Counted from the stretch's first letter, positions 56,501 to 63,602 are shown. The stretch: 64,000 nucleotides of DNA from Gymnothorax reevesii (GCA_029721435.1 CM056578.1:17124411-17188410); one strand, 5' to 3'. Notes: generated by a model from the sequence alone, not told the origin. Numbers and translations are program-made.

Positions 56501-57137
56501 ATATAAAGTTTTTTTTTTGTTTGTTTTTTCTGTGTGGCAAGCAATTTCAGGTAATAACATTTTTAAACAGATCAAATCAGGTCCTGAGAAAATCAGTAAC
56601 CTCCAAATCAGGTTGCTGAAGGCAGGTGATTAGAGTTCTTTCAAAATAATTTGCTTGCTCTCAATCACAAAAACATAACATAAAACAGGTTAAATTTTTT
56701 TAGTTTTTGCAACCATGTGCCCACAGTTTCACCAATTAGGAACCCACTGATTTTTTTTCCTTTGATTGGGTACATTTTTCCCCTCTTTTTATGTAGTTGT
56801 TACTCATATATTGTAATGTGGATGCGGATTTATTCCTCGCTGTTTGTATGCATATCTGACAAAATACTGTTTGTCAAGAGAGGATAAATTGCTGCTCTGA
56901 ACAAAAATGCACCTGATACACCTAAGACAAATTAACAGCTTGTTAAAATGCTATGATTGCAAACCAGGGTAGAGCAAAAACCAGCTTACACAGGGAGGCC
57001 CCAGGACCGAGTTTGGGAACCTCAGGGCGAGAGAGTGCGATAACAGTCTGATTCTTCAATGTTTAACTCACTTTTTTGGAAAGAATCCCCTCTTTTCCTC
57101 TTTCTTATTGATTTCCTGGCAGATTTTAGAGATCAGC
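32837..57137 (-). CDS. lcp2: SLP-76 adaptor (lymphocyte cytosolic protein 2), 5' exons missing
   Basis: Cytosolic adaptor that links ZAP-70/Syk signalling to Vav, Nck, Itk, Gads and PLC-gamma in T cells, mast cells and platelets. Seventeen exons, all with GT/AG junctions and consistent phase: 57137-57072, 56172-56147, 56012-55978, 54648-54447, 53555-53476, 51754-51691, 50914-50804, 47587-47568, 46830-46751, 45272-45245, 45060-45048, 43265-43175, 39137-39085, 37985-37915, 37330-37256, 35736-35581, 32962-32837. They encode 431 residues: the linker after the SAM domain, three phosphotyrosine motifs (DDYESP, GDYESP, NEYEPP), a proline-rich centre with PPVPPQRP and the Gads-type DRSRKP, and a complete C-terminal SH2 with FLVRDSS. 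Human SLP-76 has 533 residues; about 70 N-terminal residues are not found and should lie beyond 64000. Introns are loaded with transposons. Confidence 0.93.
32963..35580 (-). other. lcp2 intron before the last exon
   Basis: It holds a 35-bp tandem duplication (TTACCCTTACATCATTGACA unit, starts 33146 and 33181), a 111-codon minus-strand open frame (33291-33626) of no recognised family, and a poly(T) run near 34322-34342. No other gene was recognised. Confidence 0.5.
35581..35736 (-). CDS. lcp2: lcp2 SH2 exon 2
   Basis: 156 bp, acceptor TTTTTGTTTCAG, donor [24 protein letters not shown] carries the phosphotyrosine-binding Arg of FLVR; it continues [13 protein letters not shown] and [10 protein letters not shown]. 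Close to the mammalian SLP-76 SH2. Confidence 0.96.
35896..35940. repeat. (CT)n microsatellite
   Basis: CT repeat with two small interruptions, in the intron beside SH2 exon 2. Confidence 0.95.
36139..36984 (-). mobile_element. Internally deleted Tc1 derivative with fused ORF
   Basis: 846 bp, ends CACTGAACAAAAATATAAA and its inverse, TA duplications at 36137-36138 and 36985-36986. The minus strand encodes a 119-codon frame (36702-36343). It fuses the transposase N-terminus ([18 protein letters not shown]) directly to the C-terminal part ([32 protein letters not shown]). The WSDE and QQDNA catalytic blocks are deleted, so the protein cannot transpose DNA but still has an open frame. It lies in an lcp2 intron. 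Confidence 0.88.
37187..37222. repeat. (TA)n repeat
   Basis: TATATA tract in the lcp2 intron just downstream of SH2 exon 1. Confidence 0.9.
37256..37330 (-). CDS. lcp2: lcp2 SH2 exon 1
   Basis: 75 bp, donor GTCAGA. Reads [19 protein letters not shown] and ends RRINQ, matching the WYVSYITRPEAEAALRKINQ start of the human SH2 domain. The acceptor CCTGCAG is preceded by a long (GT)n run on the sense strand. Confidence 0.93.
37341..37370. repeat. (CA)n microsatellite next to SH2 acceptor
   Basis: About 15 CA units ten bases upstream of SH2 exon 1 in lcp2 orientation, read as (GT)n in the transcript. Confidence 0.95.
37915..37985 (-). CDS. lcp2: lcp2 exon before SH2
   Basis: 71 bp, donor GTAAAC. 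Reads [18 protein letters not shown], like NKPRPPSPAEEE. Several AGs lie close together upstream; only the one ending at 37986 keeps an open frame that joins the SH2 exon in phase 0. Confidence 0.7.
38394..38479. repeat. Inverted repeat with AAGTC loop
   Basis: TATGAAGCAC.GATTACTAAAACCCC on the left pairs with GGGGTTTTAGTAAT.GGTGCTTCATA on the right; the loop holds four AAGTC units. In an lcp2 intron. Confidence 0.75.
39085..39137 (-). CDS. lcp2: lcp2 exon SLPPNHP
   Basis: 53 bp, acceptor CCCCTTCTTTAG, donor GTGAGTG. Reads [18 protein letters not shown], aligned with SASLPPYFSQ of SLP-76. Confidence 0.75.
39836..40072 (-). repeat. CCTCCGCC repeat, copy 1
   Basis: Matches the element at 54898-55159 in the opposite orientation, including ATATGCCAAAATTTAATCA and the CAAACAAACCAACAAACAAAC block, ending in GGCGGAGGT. 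Adjoins a LINE fragment. Confidence 0.75.
40073..41837 (+). mobile_element. 5'-truncated L1-type LINE
   Basis: A decayed reverse-transcriptase ORF2 3' half on the plus strand: FTYLGINI near 40160, [20 protein letters not shown] near 40260, [13 protein letters not shown] near 40400, and the C-terminal [20 protein letters not shown] near 41230. An A-rich tail lies at 41806-41837. Frameshifts and stops are frequent. It lies in lcp2 intron sequence, antisense to the gene. Confidence 0.75.
41838..42335. repeat. Minisatellite, about 130-140 bp units
   Basis: Units recur with CACCAAAT...TTCA..CATGACTTCCTATA at about 41862, 42001 and 42130, with a degraded fourth near 42288. AGGTCA-type blocks separate them. 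Directly follows the LINE tail. Confidence 0.75.
43175..43265 (-). CDS. lcp2: lcp2 exon [10 protein letters not shown], tandem acceptor
   Basis: 91 bp, donor GTAACA. Reads [19 protein letters not shown], like the human MSSNTFPSRS region. The acceptor is CAGCAG, so splicing at 43262 instead of 43265 would drop three bases. Confidence 0.85.
43310..43345. repeat. (GA)n/(TGA)n microsatellite
   Basis: GA repeat followed by GATGATGATGATGA, upstream of the lcp2 exon at 43175-43265. Confidence 0.85.
43385..44180 (+). mobile_element. Decayed Tc1 copy without ends
   Basis: Plus-strand pieces of a Tc1 transposase gene are recognisable in order: the AACATTCCTCAATGAAAAATTGCAA region, ACTACATGGGCTCAGAAGCA, a ROW of codons like the WSDE region near 43780, TTTTGGAGCAACACATGCTG near 43988 and the GGCCTGCCTGCAGTCCAGAC block near 44119. 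No terminal repeats were found. Heavily mutated. Confidence 0.7.
44190..44510 (+). mobile_element. Possible LINE 3' end fragment
   Basis: A short frame ends [25 protein letters not shown] then stops, and is followed by a T-rich tail with CTTGTGAAGAACAAATGAA. This resembles the C-terminus and 3' UTR of fish non-LTR elements; the family was not identified. Confidence 0.35.
45048..45060 (-). CDS. lcp2: lcp2 13-nt microexon
   Basis: AATCCACATATTG sits between acceptor TTGCTCCTTACAG and donor GTGAGTG. It supplies NPHI plus one base, exactly the phase needed by the next exon. Confidence 0.6.
45245..45272 (-). CDS. lcp2: lcp2 28-bp exon
   Basis: Acceptor CTTTTTTTTTCAG, donor GTAAGT. Encodes [10 protein letters not shown], comparable with the PKHGWGPD stretch. 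Confidence 0.7.
45612..46672 (+). mobile_element. Tc1 copy, right end missing
   Basis: Starts after TA (45610-45611) with CAACCCCAATTCCAAAATAG and carries a decayed plus-strand transposase ([19 protein letters not shown] near 46115, [13 protein letters not shown] near 46350). It breaks off near 46672, before the right inverted repeat, about 80 bp from the lcp2 exon at 46751. Same family as 48643-50244, opposite orientation. Confidence 0.8.
46751..46830 (-). CDS. lcp2: lcp2 exon [11 protein letters not shown]
   Basis: 80 bp ending at donor GTACGT. Encodes [16 protein letters not shown], matching the IQKPPLPP region. The acceptor (GAGCCACAG) has a weak pyrimidine tract; two upstream AGs also keep phase if the microexon is skipped. 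Confidence 0.75.
47022..47065. repeat. (CA)n microsatellite
   Basis: Interrupted CA/CATACG repeat in an lcp2 intron. Confidence 0.9.
47568..47587 (-). CDS. lcp2: lcp2 20-nt microexon
   Basis: Acceptor ATCCTCTTCACAG and donor GTAAGTC are near perfect. In phase it adds GNHNIKK between the exons at 50804 and 46751, and its inclusion is required for the reading frame in this model. Confidence 0.65.
48643..50244 (-). mobile_element. Tc1 transposon, full length
   Basis: 1602 bp with TA duplications at 48641-48642 and 50245-50246, ends CAACTCCAATTCCGAAATAG and the inverse of CAAACCCAATTCTGAAATAG, and long inner inverted repeats. It lies in an lcp2 intron in the same orientation as the gene. Confidence 0.9.
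48850..49890 (-). pseudogene. Tc1 transposase, partly open
   Basis: The frame 49724-49257 (155 codons) reads [35 protein letters not shown] and [17 protein letters not shown], covering the DNA-binding part and the first catalytic Asp. Upstream helix-turn-helix pieces (to about 49890) and the downstream catalytic part (49256-48870) lie in other frames after indels, so no complete enzyme can be made. Confidence 0.8.
50497..50550. repeat. (GT)n microsatellite
   Basis: GT repeat interrupted by GCGCGC, in an lcp2 intron. Confidence 0.95.
50804..50914 (-). CDS. lcp2: lcp2 exon with the Gads-binding-type motif
   Basis: 111 bp, acceptor CTTCTCTAG and donor GTAGGC. Reads [16 protein letters not shown], aligned with the human PSIDRSTKP site whose R-x-x-K core binds the Gads C-terminal SH3 domain. 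R and K are kept as RSRK. Confidence 0.85.
50918..51038. repeat. Purine (GA-rich) tract
   Basis: About 120 bp almost purely A/G, directly upstream of the lcp2 exon at 50804-50914. It reads as a pyrimidine tract in the transcript and may serve the splice acceptor. Confidence 0.85.
51691..51754 (-). CDS. lcp2: lcp2 64-bp exon
   Basis: Acceptor GTGTTTCCACAG, donor GTAGGT. Encodes [16 protein letters not shown], resembling the AKLPAPS region. The one-base overhang fits the next exon exactly. Confidence 0.7.
52131..53175. other. Possible piggyBac-type end with open frames
   Basis: TTAA at 52131-52134 is followed by CCCTTTAGCGAGCACTGG, like the ends of the MITEs at 1694 and 4542. Downstream are plus-strand frames of 133 codons (52564-52965) and 67 codons (52972-53175) that I cannot assign to any family; a run of 18 G lies at about 52789-52806. 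No matching right end was found. It lies in an lcp2 intron. Confidence 0.3.
53476..53555 (-). CDS. lcp2: lcp2 proline-rich exon PPVPPQRP
   Basis: 80 bp, acceptor GGCATTTCAG, donor GTGAGTG. Reads [17 protein letters not shown], with PPVPPQRP identical to the mammalian protein. Confidence 0.9.
53996..54180. repeat. Interspersed repeat, copy A
   Basis: Shares CAAATCACTGTCCTCAAGG and a distal AACCAGGACTGGATTTGGAT block with 55695-55855. A non-coding dispersed repeat of unknown class. Confidence 0.5.
54447..54648 (-). CDS. lcp2: lcp2 exon with the three phosphotyrosine motifs
   Basis: 202 bp, acceptor TTTCCTCCAG and donor GTAACA. Contains [18 protein letters not shown] and DNEYEPPPS, equivalents of human Tyr113, Tyr128 and Tyr145, which when phosphorylated by ZAP-70 recruit Vav, Nck and Itk. 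Ends in SEYIG. Confidence 0.95.
54898..55159 (+). repeat. CCTCCGCC repeat, copy 2
   Basis: 262 bp, beginning ACCTCCGCCAAGGAGG and ending CCTGGCGGAGGT, so the ends are short inverted repeats as in a MITE. Inverted relative to the copy at 39836-40072. In an lcp2 intron. Confidence 0.75.
55695..55855. repeat. Interspersed repeat, copy B
   Basis: Partner of 53996-54180, with CAAATCACAGTCCTCAGGG and AACCAGGGCTGGATTTGGTT. Confidence 0.5.
55978..56012 (-). CDS. lcp2: lcp2 35-bp exon
   Basis: Acceptor TAGTTGCAG, donor GTGAGT. Encodes [12 protein letters not shown], corresponding to the mammalian NGGWSSFEED segment just before the first phosphotyrosine motif. Confidence 0.8.
56147..56172 (-). CDS. 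lcp2: lcp2 26-bp exon
   Basis: TCCTTCACAG acceptor and GTACGG donor. Encodes TVHKYPEP, aligned with the RKPQVPRFPE stretch of the mammalian protein. Phase fits both neighbours. Confidence 0.7.
56292..57026. mobile_element. Fold-back repeat between lcp2 exons
   Basis: GGTTCCCAAATTCGGTCCTA at the left and, read in reverse, GGTTCCCAAACTCGGTCCTG at the right; the similarity continues through GGGCCTCCCTGT. About 0.73 kb, non-coding. It fills most of the intron between the 57072 and 56147 exons. Confidence 0.75.
57072..57137 (-). CDS. lcp2: lcp2 exon: linker after SAM domain
   Basis: Reads [19 protein letters not shown], matching the SLP-76 segment ending in SQEINKNEERR. Acceptor TTTACAG, donor GTGAGT. 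It begins with the last base of a split codon, so another exon must precede it. Confidence 0.85.
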
Positions 57138-57759
57138 CTGTAAAAATAAAATAAAATAAAATAAAACCATAAATATGTCTCATTGTTATATAACACTATG
57201 ATTTATGAGAGTCAAACAAGTGTATGACATGTTTTTGTCCAGCTTTATTTTTCATTTATCAATTTTTTAGCAAAAATATATCATGGTACGGCTTACAGTT
57301 TACTTTTCATTCTTAAGTCAAAGCTAAAAAAATCTAAATGAAATAGGTATATATGAATATTTGTTTAATTGCCAACGTTAAAGATACTGCATGCATCAGA
57401 ACCAATGTAGGCTGTTGCTGGTGTCATGTACAGTTGGATATACATTTCATTTTCACCCACAAATATTGTAGAATGTTCTATAATTTCAGTAATTAGGGAC
57501 CTTAGAATGACAGGGTTCTAATTAAATTTTATACAGTTTTGTGGAATTTGTTACAAAGTTTGGCCGCTCAGTGTACACTTAGGGAACTGGAACTTTGTAA
57601 TTTAGTCTGGGCCCTAAGGGAGCCAATAGGGTGGGATTGTGGAGACTTGTCTATAAGTGTGAAATTTGGCACAGGTGTGGACCAGGTCATACTAAATTCA
57701 TTCTGGCGTTCGTCCTCTCTTGAAGAGAGATGACCATCTTCATTCACTTTATGTTCATC
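57138..57759. other. lcp2 intron, nothing recognised
   Basis: Starts with (AAAAT)n at about 57142-57166, then plain AT-rich sequence. No SAM-domain exon was found here. Confidence 0.4.
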
Positions 57760-57975
57760 CTAGGGAACTGGGTGGGTTCGAAGGTGGCTGATGAGGCCAA
57801 TCCGAGTCCGGAAGGTTCTGGCACAGTGAGGGCAAGACAGCAGAGCCTGTGCTGGAAGGTTGATGCAACGGGCCCTCCGGGCTGCTCGCTTGGTCTTGAC
57901 AATCTCGATGCGTTGTTGCTCGTATTCTGCTGCTCCTATGTGGATTGCACTAAATTCATTCTTAGATGGTGCCAA
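57760..57975 (-). mobile_element. Non-LTR retrotransposon fragment
   Basis: A 71-codon minus-strand frame with a CCHH-like segment CPHCARTFRTRIGLISHLRTH-type pattern (C-x2-C...H-x3-H) near its end. This motif is common at the C-terminus of fish and invertebrate LINE polyproteins. Only this piece remains. Confidence 0.4.
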
Positions 57976-58469
57976 AACCGGCGCTCAATGGGGCCGCCAC
58001 ATTGGCAAATCTAAGATGGCCTCCAGTTGTATTTTGAATTTGCCACAACTTTACAACAAGAAGTCATAGGATCCTGAGTGAAGACAATTTGTATGGGTTT
58101 TTTATGTCAAGGATTCCAAATCTTAACTTTAATTTCACATTAAAGAAACATTTGACCAATTTTGATACAATAAATATTCACAGTGGTATATTTCTGTGCA
58201 AAATAAATGGAGATTCTTGCATTCAATTTATACATGAGGTAACCTACGGCTGAATTACGGCTGTAAATTTGTAAATTACACTACTTAGTAGTGAAATGAT
58301 CACATAACACTTGATGATGACAAAAATTCTCTGCTGGTAACAACTACCAGAAACAGGCAGCGAAAACCACCAGAGCAGGAAGCAACAACCATTCCTGTCA
58401 CTTGTGTCTTTCAGAAGTGATAGCAGTGGTCTGTTGCATTGGTACTTGCTTCTGTTTATTTGTGATAAA

Positions 58470-60654
58470 ATGGAAGGTATAACTTGGAAACTCTGCCGTC
58501 TTTGTCAGTCTGACAAAACTGAACAGTTACAAACTCCAAAGGCGGACGGACTTTTTTTTTTTTTTTTTTAAATTTGGCATCTCCAATCCCACCCGAATTT
58601 GGAATGCCCAATTGGGGAACTATGTACAAAGCTTGCTCGTATGCGACCCCTTGCTGCCAACTCAGGATAGTGAAGACAGTTCACGGCTCTCCTCCGAAGC
58701 ACGTGCCTGTCAGCCACTGATTCTTATACACTCGCTGGTTGAATCTTCGCAAGTTCAGAGCAAGGGCGGAGGATACCCGGACATGAACCAAGCCGGAGTC
58801 TTCCTGACGAGCGCCAACAGGAGGCGCTGGAGCAACGAACAAAGCTGATATCGAATACCCATATCCGGCAGTCCCTTCCCAATTTGTAACCCTGTAGCGC
58901 GATAGCCAATTGTGCGCTACTCTGAGAAAGCTGCCGACCCCTGCCGGTGGATACGCCGAGGATCGAACCCGCGACGTGGTGATCACCTCTGCACTGCAGC
59001 GCAGTGCCTTAACCGTGTGAGCCACCCAGCAGCCAAGGACTTTTAAGTCATGAACGGGACTTGAATGATTTAATGGAAATCAATTCTGTTCCTTCTGGAA
59101 TTACGGTCTCATTGGACCGACTCGATGATGGATCAGGTATAGCAGCAACCGTCCGATTTCATCATGCTAAATAACACAAAATGTGTTGGAGTTATTGTAG
59201 CAGTTTCCCTGTGAAAAAGCTACGCCAAAAGCAGTAGGCCAGCGCAGCAAATTCACCCAAAAACCCCAATCAGCTGGGGCACCTCATGAAAAAGCCAGTG
59301 ATGTCAATTGCTGCATTATCTGTGATGGAAGGGACACAAATAATTTACGCAAGGTCGCAACAGAGAAAGTTGATACCAGCCTAAAAAGTTGGGCAAAGTC
59401 AAATGATAATTTCTAGTTACTAGGTAAACTGAAGCTGCTGACGCCCGTGCTGGTGACACTTATTATCATGTCCAGGGCTACATGCATCCGCGAGACTCGT
59501 TGAGCATCTGCAGGGCCTGCTCCACCTCCGTTTGACCCAATGGCCATCGCACAGATAGTAGCCCTTGTTGAGGATTCAGACTCTGCGTTTAAGTTATCTG
59601 CACTTCATCAGATGAATAGAATGTTGATGGAAAAACAAGGAAGTCCTTGTCACGATCCCCGGAATCCACATTAAACACGATTTAAAAAACACCTTCTCGG
59701 TTTTCTTCCTGAATGATCTGAGGATCCACAGGGGAAGGAAATCTATCTCTGCAACAATGCAAAAGTTGGAGCCTTGATTGCAAAGGCGTATGAGTCTAGA
59801 ATTGGTCAAGATGATGCTCTATTTTTAATGCGGGCAGAGGTCACTTTGCGATTTTCGTTCATCTGGCCCATGTTGGAGTACAGGGCCACCAGAGAGCCTA
59901 TGTTCGCACAGTTGATGGTGATGTGGTGGTTCTTGCCATATACTTCTTACACACTTCTCTACATTTGGGTTCTCAGAGCTGTGGGTTTGTTTTGGAAATG
60001 GCAAAAAAGTCTGAGATATTCCCACTCATGATATTTGCTCCCGTCTTGGACCCTCAATGTCATTGGCATGGCCACTTTTCCATGCCAGAACAGGGTGTGA
60101 TCCAACATCACAGCTTCTTGGATGTGGCAAGAAAACTACTTGGGCAACATAGCAAAACTCTTCAGGGCTCACTGAAACATTGGTGAGACTAACCAATGAA
60201 CCTGAACATTTTACCCTAGAGTCTTCACGTGCAGAAGCTTGAACGATTTGTTATTCAGATGTATATCAAGGGATGTGGTTTAGCTAAGGTCAACGAAACC
60301 ATACAGCGTCTTTTCACAAGTGGTAAAAGAACTCTCAAGAACATACCATCAACCCAAGCAGCCTTGTTTGAACACAAGAGGGCATTACTCCAAACAAGCT
60401 TTTACTGGAATCAGGTAACATCAGTTCACTAGGACATCCCACAATTCAGTGAATGGGGATGGCAAAAGGAAGACAATGGCCGCTGGTTACCATGCTGGAC
60501 AAAACTTGAAGATGTCAGTAAAGCATGTTCCGTCCCTTTGCATTGTGAATGTGAAAGGTCTTGCAGAGGAAACTGCAAATGCAATCGAGCTGGAGTCTTT
60601 TGTACTGGTTTATGCAAATGTAAAGGTGGATGTTTGAACAATGATGATGCTTGA
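58470..60654 (+). pseudogene. Decayed transposon-type gene with PIN-like and CXC-like regions
   Basis: A broken copy of a protein family I remember as common in fish and invertebrate genomes, usually annotated uncharacterised. In order: WKLCRLCQSDKTEQLQTP (58485), then the SINE at 58561-59036, SLDRLDDGSGIAATVRFHHA (59112), a CIICDGRD zinc-like site (59312), RTVDGDVVVLAIYF (59905) as the Asp-bearing start of a PIN-like fold, a degraded TGCD region near 60090, KLERFVIQMYIKGCGLAKVN (60232), PSTQAALFEHKRALL (60350), SEWGWQKEDNGRWLPCW (60447) and a terminal cysteine cluster C-x-C-x4-C-x3-C-x-C-x6-C-x3-C-x-C-x3-C (60530-60640), like tesmin/TSO1 CXC repeats. AATAAA overlaps the stop. Many frameshifts and stops. 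Function unknown; the PIN assignment is inference. Confidence 0.6.
58561..59036 (-). mobile_element. tRNA-derived SINE inserted in the pseudogene
   Basis: Read on the minus strand it starts GGGTGGCTCACACGGTTAAG (box A) with box B GGGTTCGATCC near 58965, has a body of about 470 bp and ends in a poly(A) tail (poly(T) at 58551-58569 on the plus strand). GGACTTTT appears on both sides as target duplication. Different from the SINE at 5711-5914. Confidence 0.85.
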
Positions 60655-60817
60655 ATAAAACAGACATTTAAAGTGGTAATCCGCAAGATTTTCGTCTCGT
60701 TACTGTCTGTTAAGTCAGTGTTTATCAGAGAGGGGGGATAAAACAGCAGTGGTTGGGCCTAAGACCCACTGATGAAAACAGTTGTATTTCATTCTTTGCC
60801 AGGTAAAGCAGTCAGTG

Positions 60818-61193
60818 TGTGTATCTCAAAGCCCAGGCCGCACCCTCCGAAGGCTGCATTTTTAGGGGTTGTCACTTCATTCCATCTGCCAAACTGATGT
60901 AACGTCATTTCATCTCCGTTAAACAGCTTTGGTTTAACCGAGTCGTCACCGTTTCCCGCAACCTTAACCTTAACTCTAGCACCTCGTCCTTTACCTAACC
61001 ACACTGGGTTTAAAGTGCTTAGAAGTCTGAAAAAAAAGATATTGAAACAAGACCTGAATCATTTTTTAGGTCTTAGTGAGCAGATAAAGAAAAGGCAAAA
61101 ATAAAATAAAAAATCTGTTAAGAATTTTTGGAGAAAATCCATTTTTTATGTGGTAGTCATCTTGAATTGCAAAATCCTAAGAAAGGGGTTAAT
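60818..61193. repeat. Left arm of a large inverted repeat
   Basis: Pairs with 62438-62800 in reverse. Shared blocks include GGCTGCATTTTTAGGGG, CCATCTGCCAAACTGA, ACTGGGTTTAAAGTGCTTA, AACAAGACCT and TTTTTGGAGAAAATCCA. It ends in GGGGTTAA at about 61193. Confidence 0.8.
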
Positions 61194-61623
61194 AATTGCA
61201 AGCCATCATGTTTTTTTCGATAACTTGACTTATTAGCTAATCATACCACAGGGTCAGATTGGTGAAAATACAAAATGGTTACCATGGTAACCAAATTTAT
61301 TGTCATAAATATGAAAATATTAAATCCCTGAATATAACCCACCACGTTGCTCAAAATGTTGGTCAGCTTTAGTCCAATAGTCCAAAACTCTCCGTTTGTG
61401 TGTAGGAACAATTGGCAGCTGATGACATCATGAATGATAGGCCTTTTCATTCATAACCTCAGCTGGAGGGGAAGTAATGCCCATGTCGTTTTCATCATTA
61501 TTCCTACTTGGGAGTTAATGCAGTTTAAAGGTTGCATAACCTTACATTCATGCATGTGGAAGGTAGGTCTTTCCATGACTGACGTCCTAGCATTATCAGA
61601 GCGACGGTCGCTCAGGAGTTTGT

Positions 61624-62273
61624 TTGCTTTGCTTTCGTAAAGGGAGTTTCTCCATTGTGGGTGAAGTTCACCTCATCAAAACAATTCAGAATAACATAAT
61701 ATCTCAGTATGACGTACATGACCGCCGTTTACCAACATCACTTTGTGACACTTGTAAAACAAAGGTTTATAAGATGAGGCAAGGTAATCTTGAACAAAAA
61801 TTCAACTATCTGTACCAACTGGAAAAGGCAATTGAAGGCCAGCGTTGGATCAGCCCCAGAGTTCAGTCTTGTGACTGTTTGATTTGCCAAGTGGCAAAAG
61901 CCAATGGATTCAAGGCCAAGCAGCCTCAAAAGAGCCATCCAGGCACACCCTTCACAAATGAATTTGCAGGAATGGGAAAGATGGTCACTTCCTGCTTCGG
62001 ACAAAGCCTAAACAGTGGATGGGAAGACCATGTTGCCGACTTCTGCGAGGCCTCTGCGAAACTTGGCATCTCGATCACACCCAAATTCCACATCATCAGA
62101 GAACATATGTGTGAGTTCTGTAAGTGCCATGGTTGTGGATTGGCTAGATATTCTGAGCAGCTTTCGGAGCAGTTCACCCTGACTTCCCAACATTCTGGGA
62201 GAGGCATCGGATAAAGGATAGCAGCAACAAGCTATTGGGTTTGCGCTTAAAGCAAGCCGTCAGAGTACAATAG
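61624..62273 (+). pseudogene. Transposase-like pseudogene between inverted repeats
   Basis: A 196-codon open frame (61624-62214) continues after one frameshift near 62170 as PTFWERHRIKDSSNKLLGL to a stop at 62271-62273. It has paired cysteines (SLCDTCKTK, CDCLICQ) and PKFHIIREHMCEFCKCHGCG followed by GLARYSEQLSEQF. That layout recalls the C-terminal part of several DDE-type transposon proteins, in which a helix-rich PK.H...H segment precedes a SEQ..E motif. The family was not identified, and there is no ATG at the frame's left end. Probably a fragment. Confidence 0.5.
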
Positions 62274-62437
62274 CGCACATGTCTAAGCATTACATTTAGC
62301 TAGATAAAACATTTTTGCCACATGAGGCTTAAAGAAAGGAGATGGACTACTATCACTATTTTTCACATTCTTTTGATCGACAACCCTGTAGAGGAGACTT
62401 TCAGAAATAAATCACCTAGGCACAGAAGTTTTATAAC

Positions 62438-62800
62438 CCTTTAGCGTCAATTTGAACATTTCAAGTTGGGTGCCGAAGAAAAAGTGGATTTTCTCCAAAA
62501 ATTCCCAACAGATTTTTTTTATTTTTTCATTTTCTTTATCTGCTCACTAAGACCTACATTATGACATAGGTCTTGTTTCAGTATCTTTTTTCAGACTTTT
62601 AAGCACTTTAAACCCAGTGTGTAACCCCAAAGTTAACCTTGTCTCTTATCGAAATGTCAGTTTGGCAGATGGAATTAAGTGACGATCCCTTATAATGCAG
62701 CCCACTAAGGCTGAAGCCTACGCTTTGAGATACACCCAGGCTGCATCTCAAAGGGTGAATCTCAAAGTGTGGGCGGCATCCTTCGAAGGATGCATTTTTA
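62438..62800. repeat. Right arm of the large inverted repeat
   Basis: Inverse of 60818-61193; begins AACCCTTTAGCGTC and runs through AGTGGATTTTCTCCAAAAAT, AAGACCTAC and CTTTAAACCCAGTGTG. Confidence 0.8.
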
Positions 62801-63602
62801 GGGGTCATCACTTAATTCCATACTCCAAACTGACGTAAGGTTATTTCATCTCGACGGTTTTGTTTGAAGCAAGTATACACTTTTTTTCCTAAACTTAAGC
62901 TTAACTCTAAGACCTAACAGTAAATTTAGCCCTAAACCTAACCCTAACTTTTTCCCTTAGTCTAAACGTCAGTTTGGCTGATGAGAGTAAGTGACGACCC
63001 CTAAAAATGCAGCCCTCGAAGGATGCAGCCTATGCTTTGAGATGCACCCAAAATGTAGGCTGCATCCTTCGAAGGCTGCATTTTTAGGGATCATCACTTA
63101 ATTCCATCTGCCAAACTGACATGACATCATTTCATCTCTGTTAAACAGCTTTGATTTAAGTGAGTTGTCATTGATTTTCCAAACTGTAACCTAAACTCTA
63201 ACCCCTAACTTTAAACCTAGTCCCAAACCTAACCCTAACCCTAAATTTAACCAAATCCCTTACACTAAATATTAGTTTGGTGGATGGAAGTAAGTGACGA
63301 CCCCTAAAAAAGCAGCCTCTGGGTGCATCTCAAAGCATAGGCTGCATCCTTCGAAGGCTGCATTTATAGGGGTCGTCACTTACGTCCATCCACTAAACTG
63401 ACATATAGGGTCAGAGACAAGGTTAAATTTAGGGCTAGGTTTGGGTTCAGGGGTTAGAGTTATGGTTAAAGTTAGGGAAGCCAGTGATGGCTCGCGTAAA
63501 ACAAAGCTGTTTAATGGAGATGACATGACATTACATTAGTTTGGTGGATGGAATCAAGTGACGACCCCTAAAAATGCAGCCTAGGCTTTGAGATGCACCC
63601 TC
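62765..63602. repeat. Array of three MITEs
   Basis: Three units of about 260-290 bp follow one another: about 62765-63050, 63052-63335 and 63341-63602. Each opens GGCTGCATCCTTCGAAGG then GCATTTTTAGGGGTC.TCACTT, and closes with the inverse AGTGACGACCCCTAAAAA.GC and GCTTTGAGATGCACCC. The middles hold AACCCTAACC-like runs. The same ends occur in the arms of the flanking inverted repeat. Confidence 0.75.

Noticed and set aside
58880..59036. tRNA-like sequence
   Set aside because: It has box A and B but is the head of a long SINE with poly(A) tail and target duplication, not a tRNA gene.
63225..63250. AACCCTAACCCTAA telomere-like run
   Set aside because: Only about two units within MITE cores that recur in the array; not a telomere or clear fusion site.
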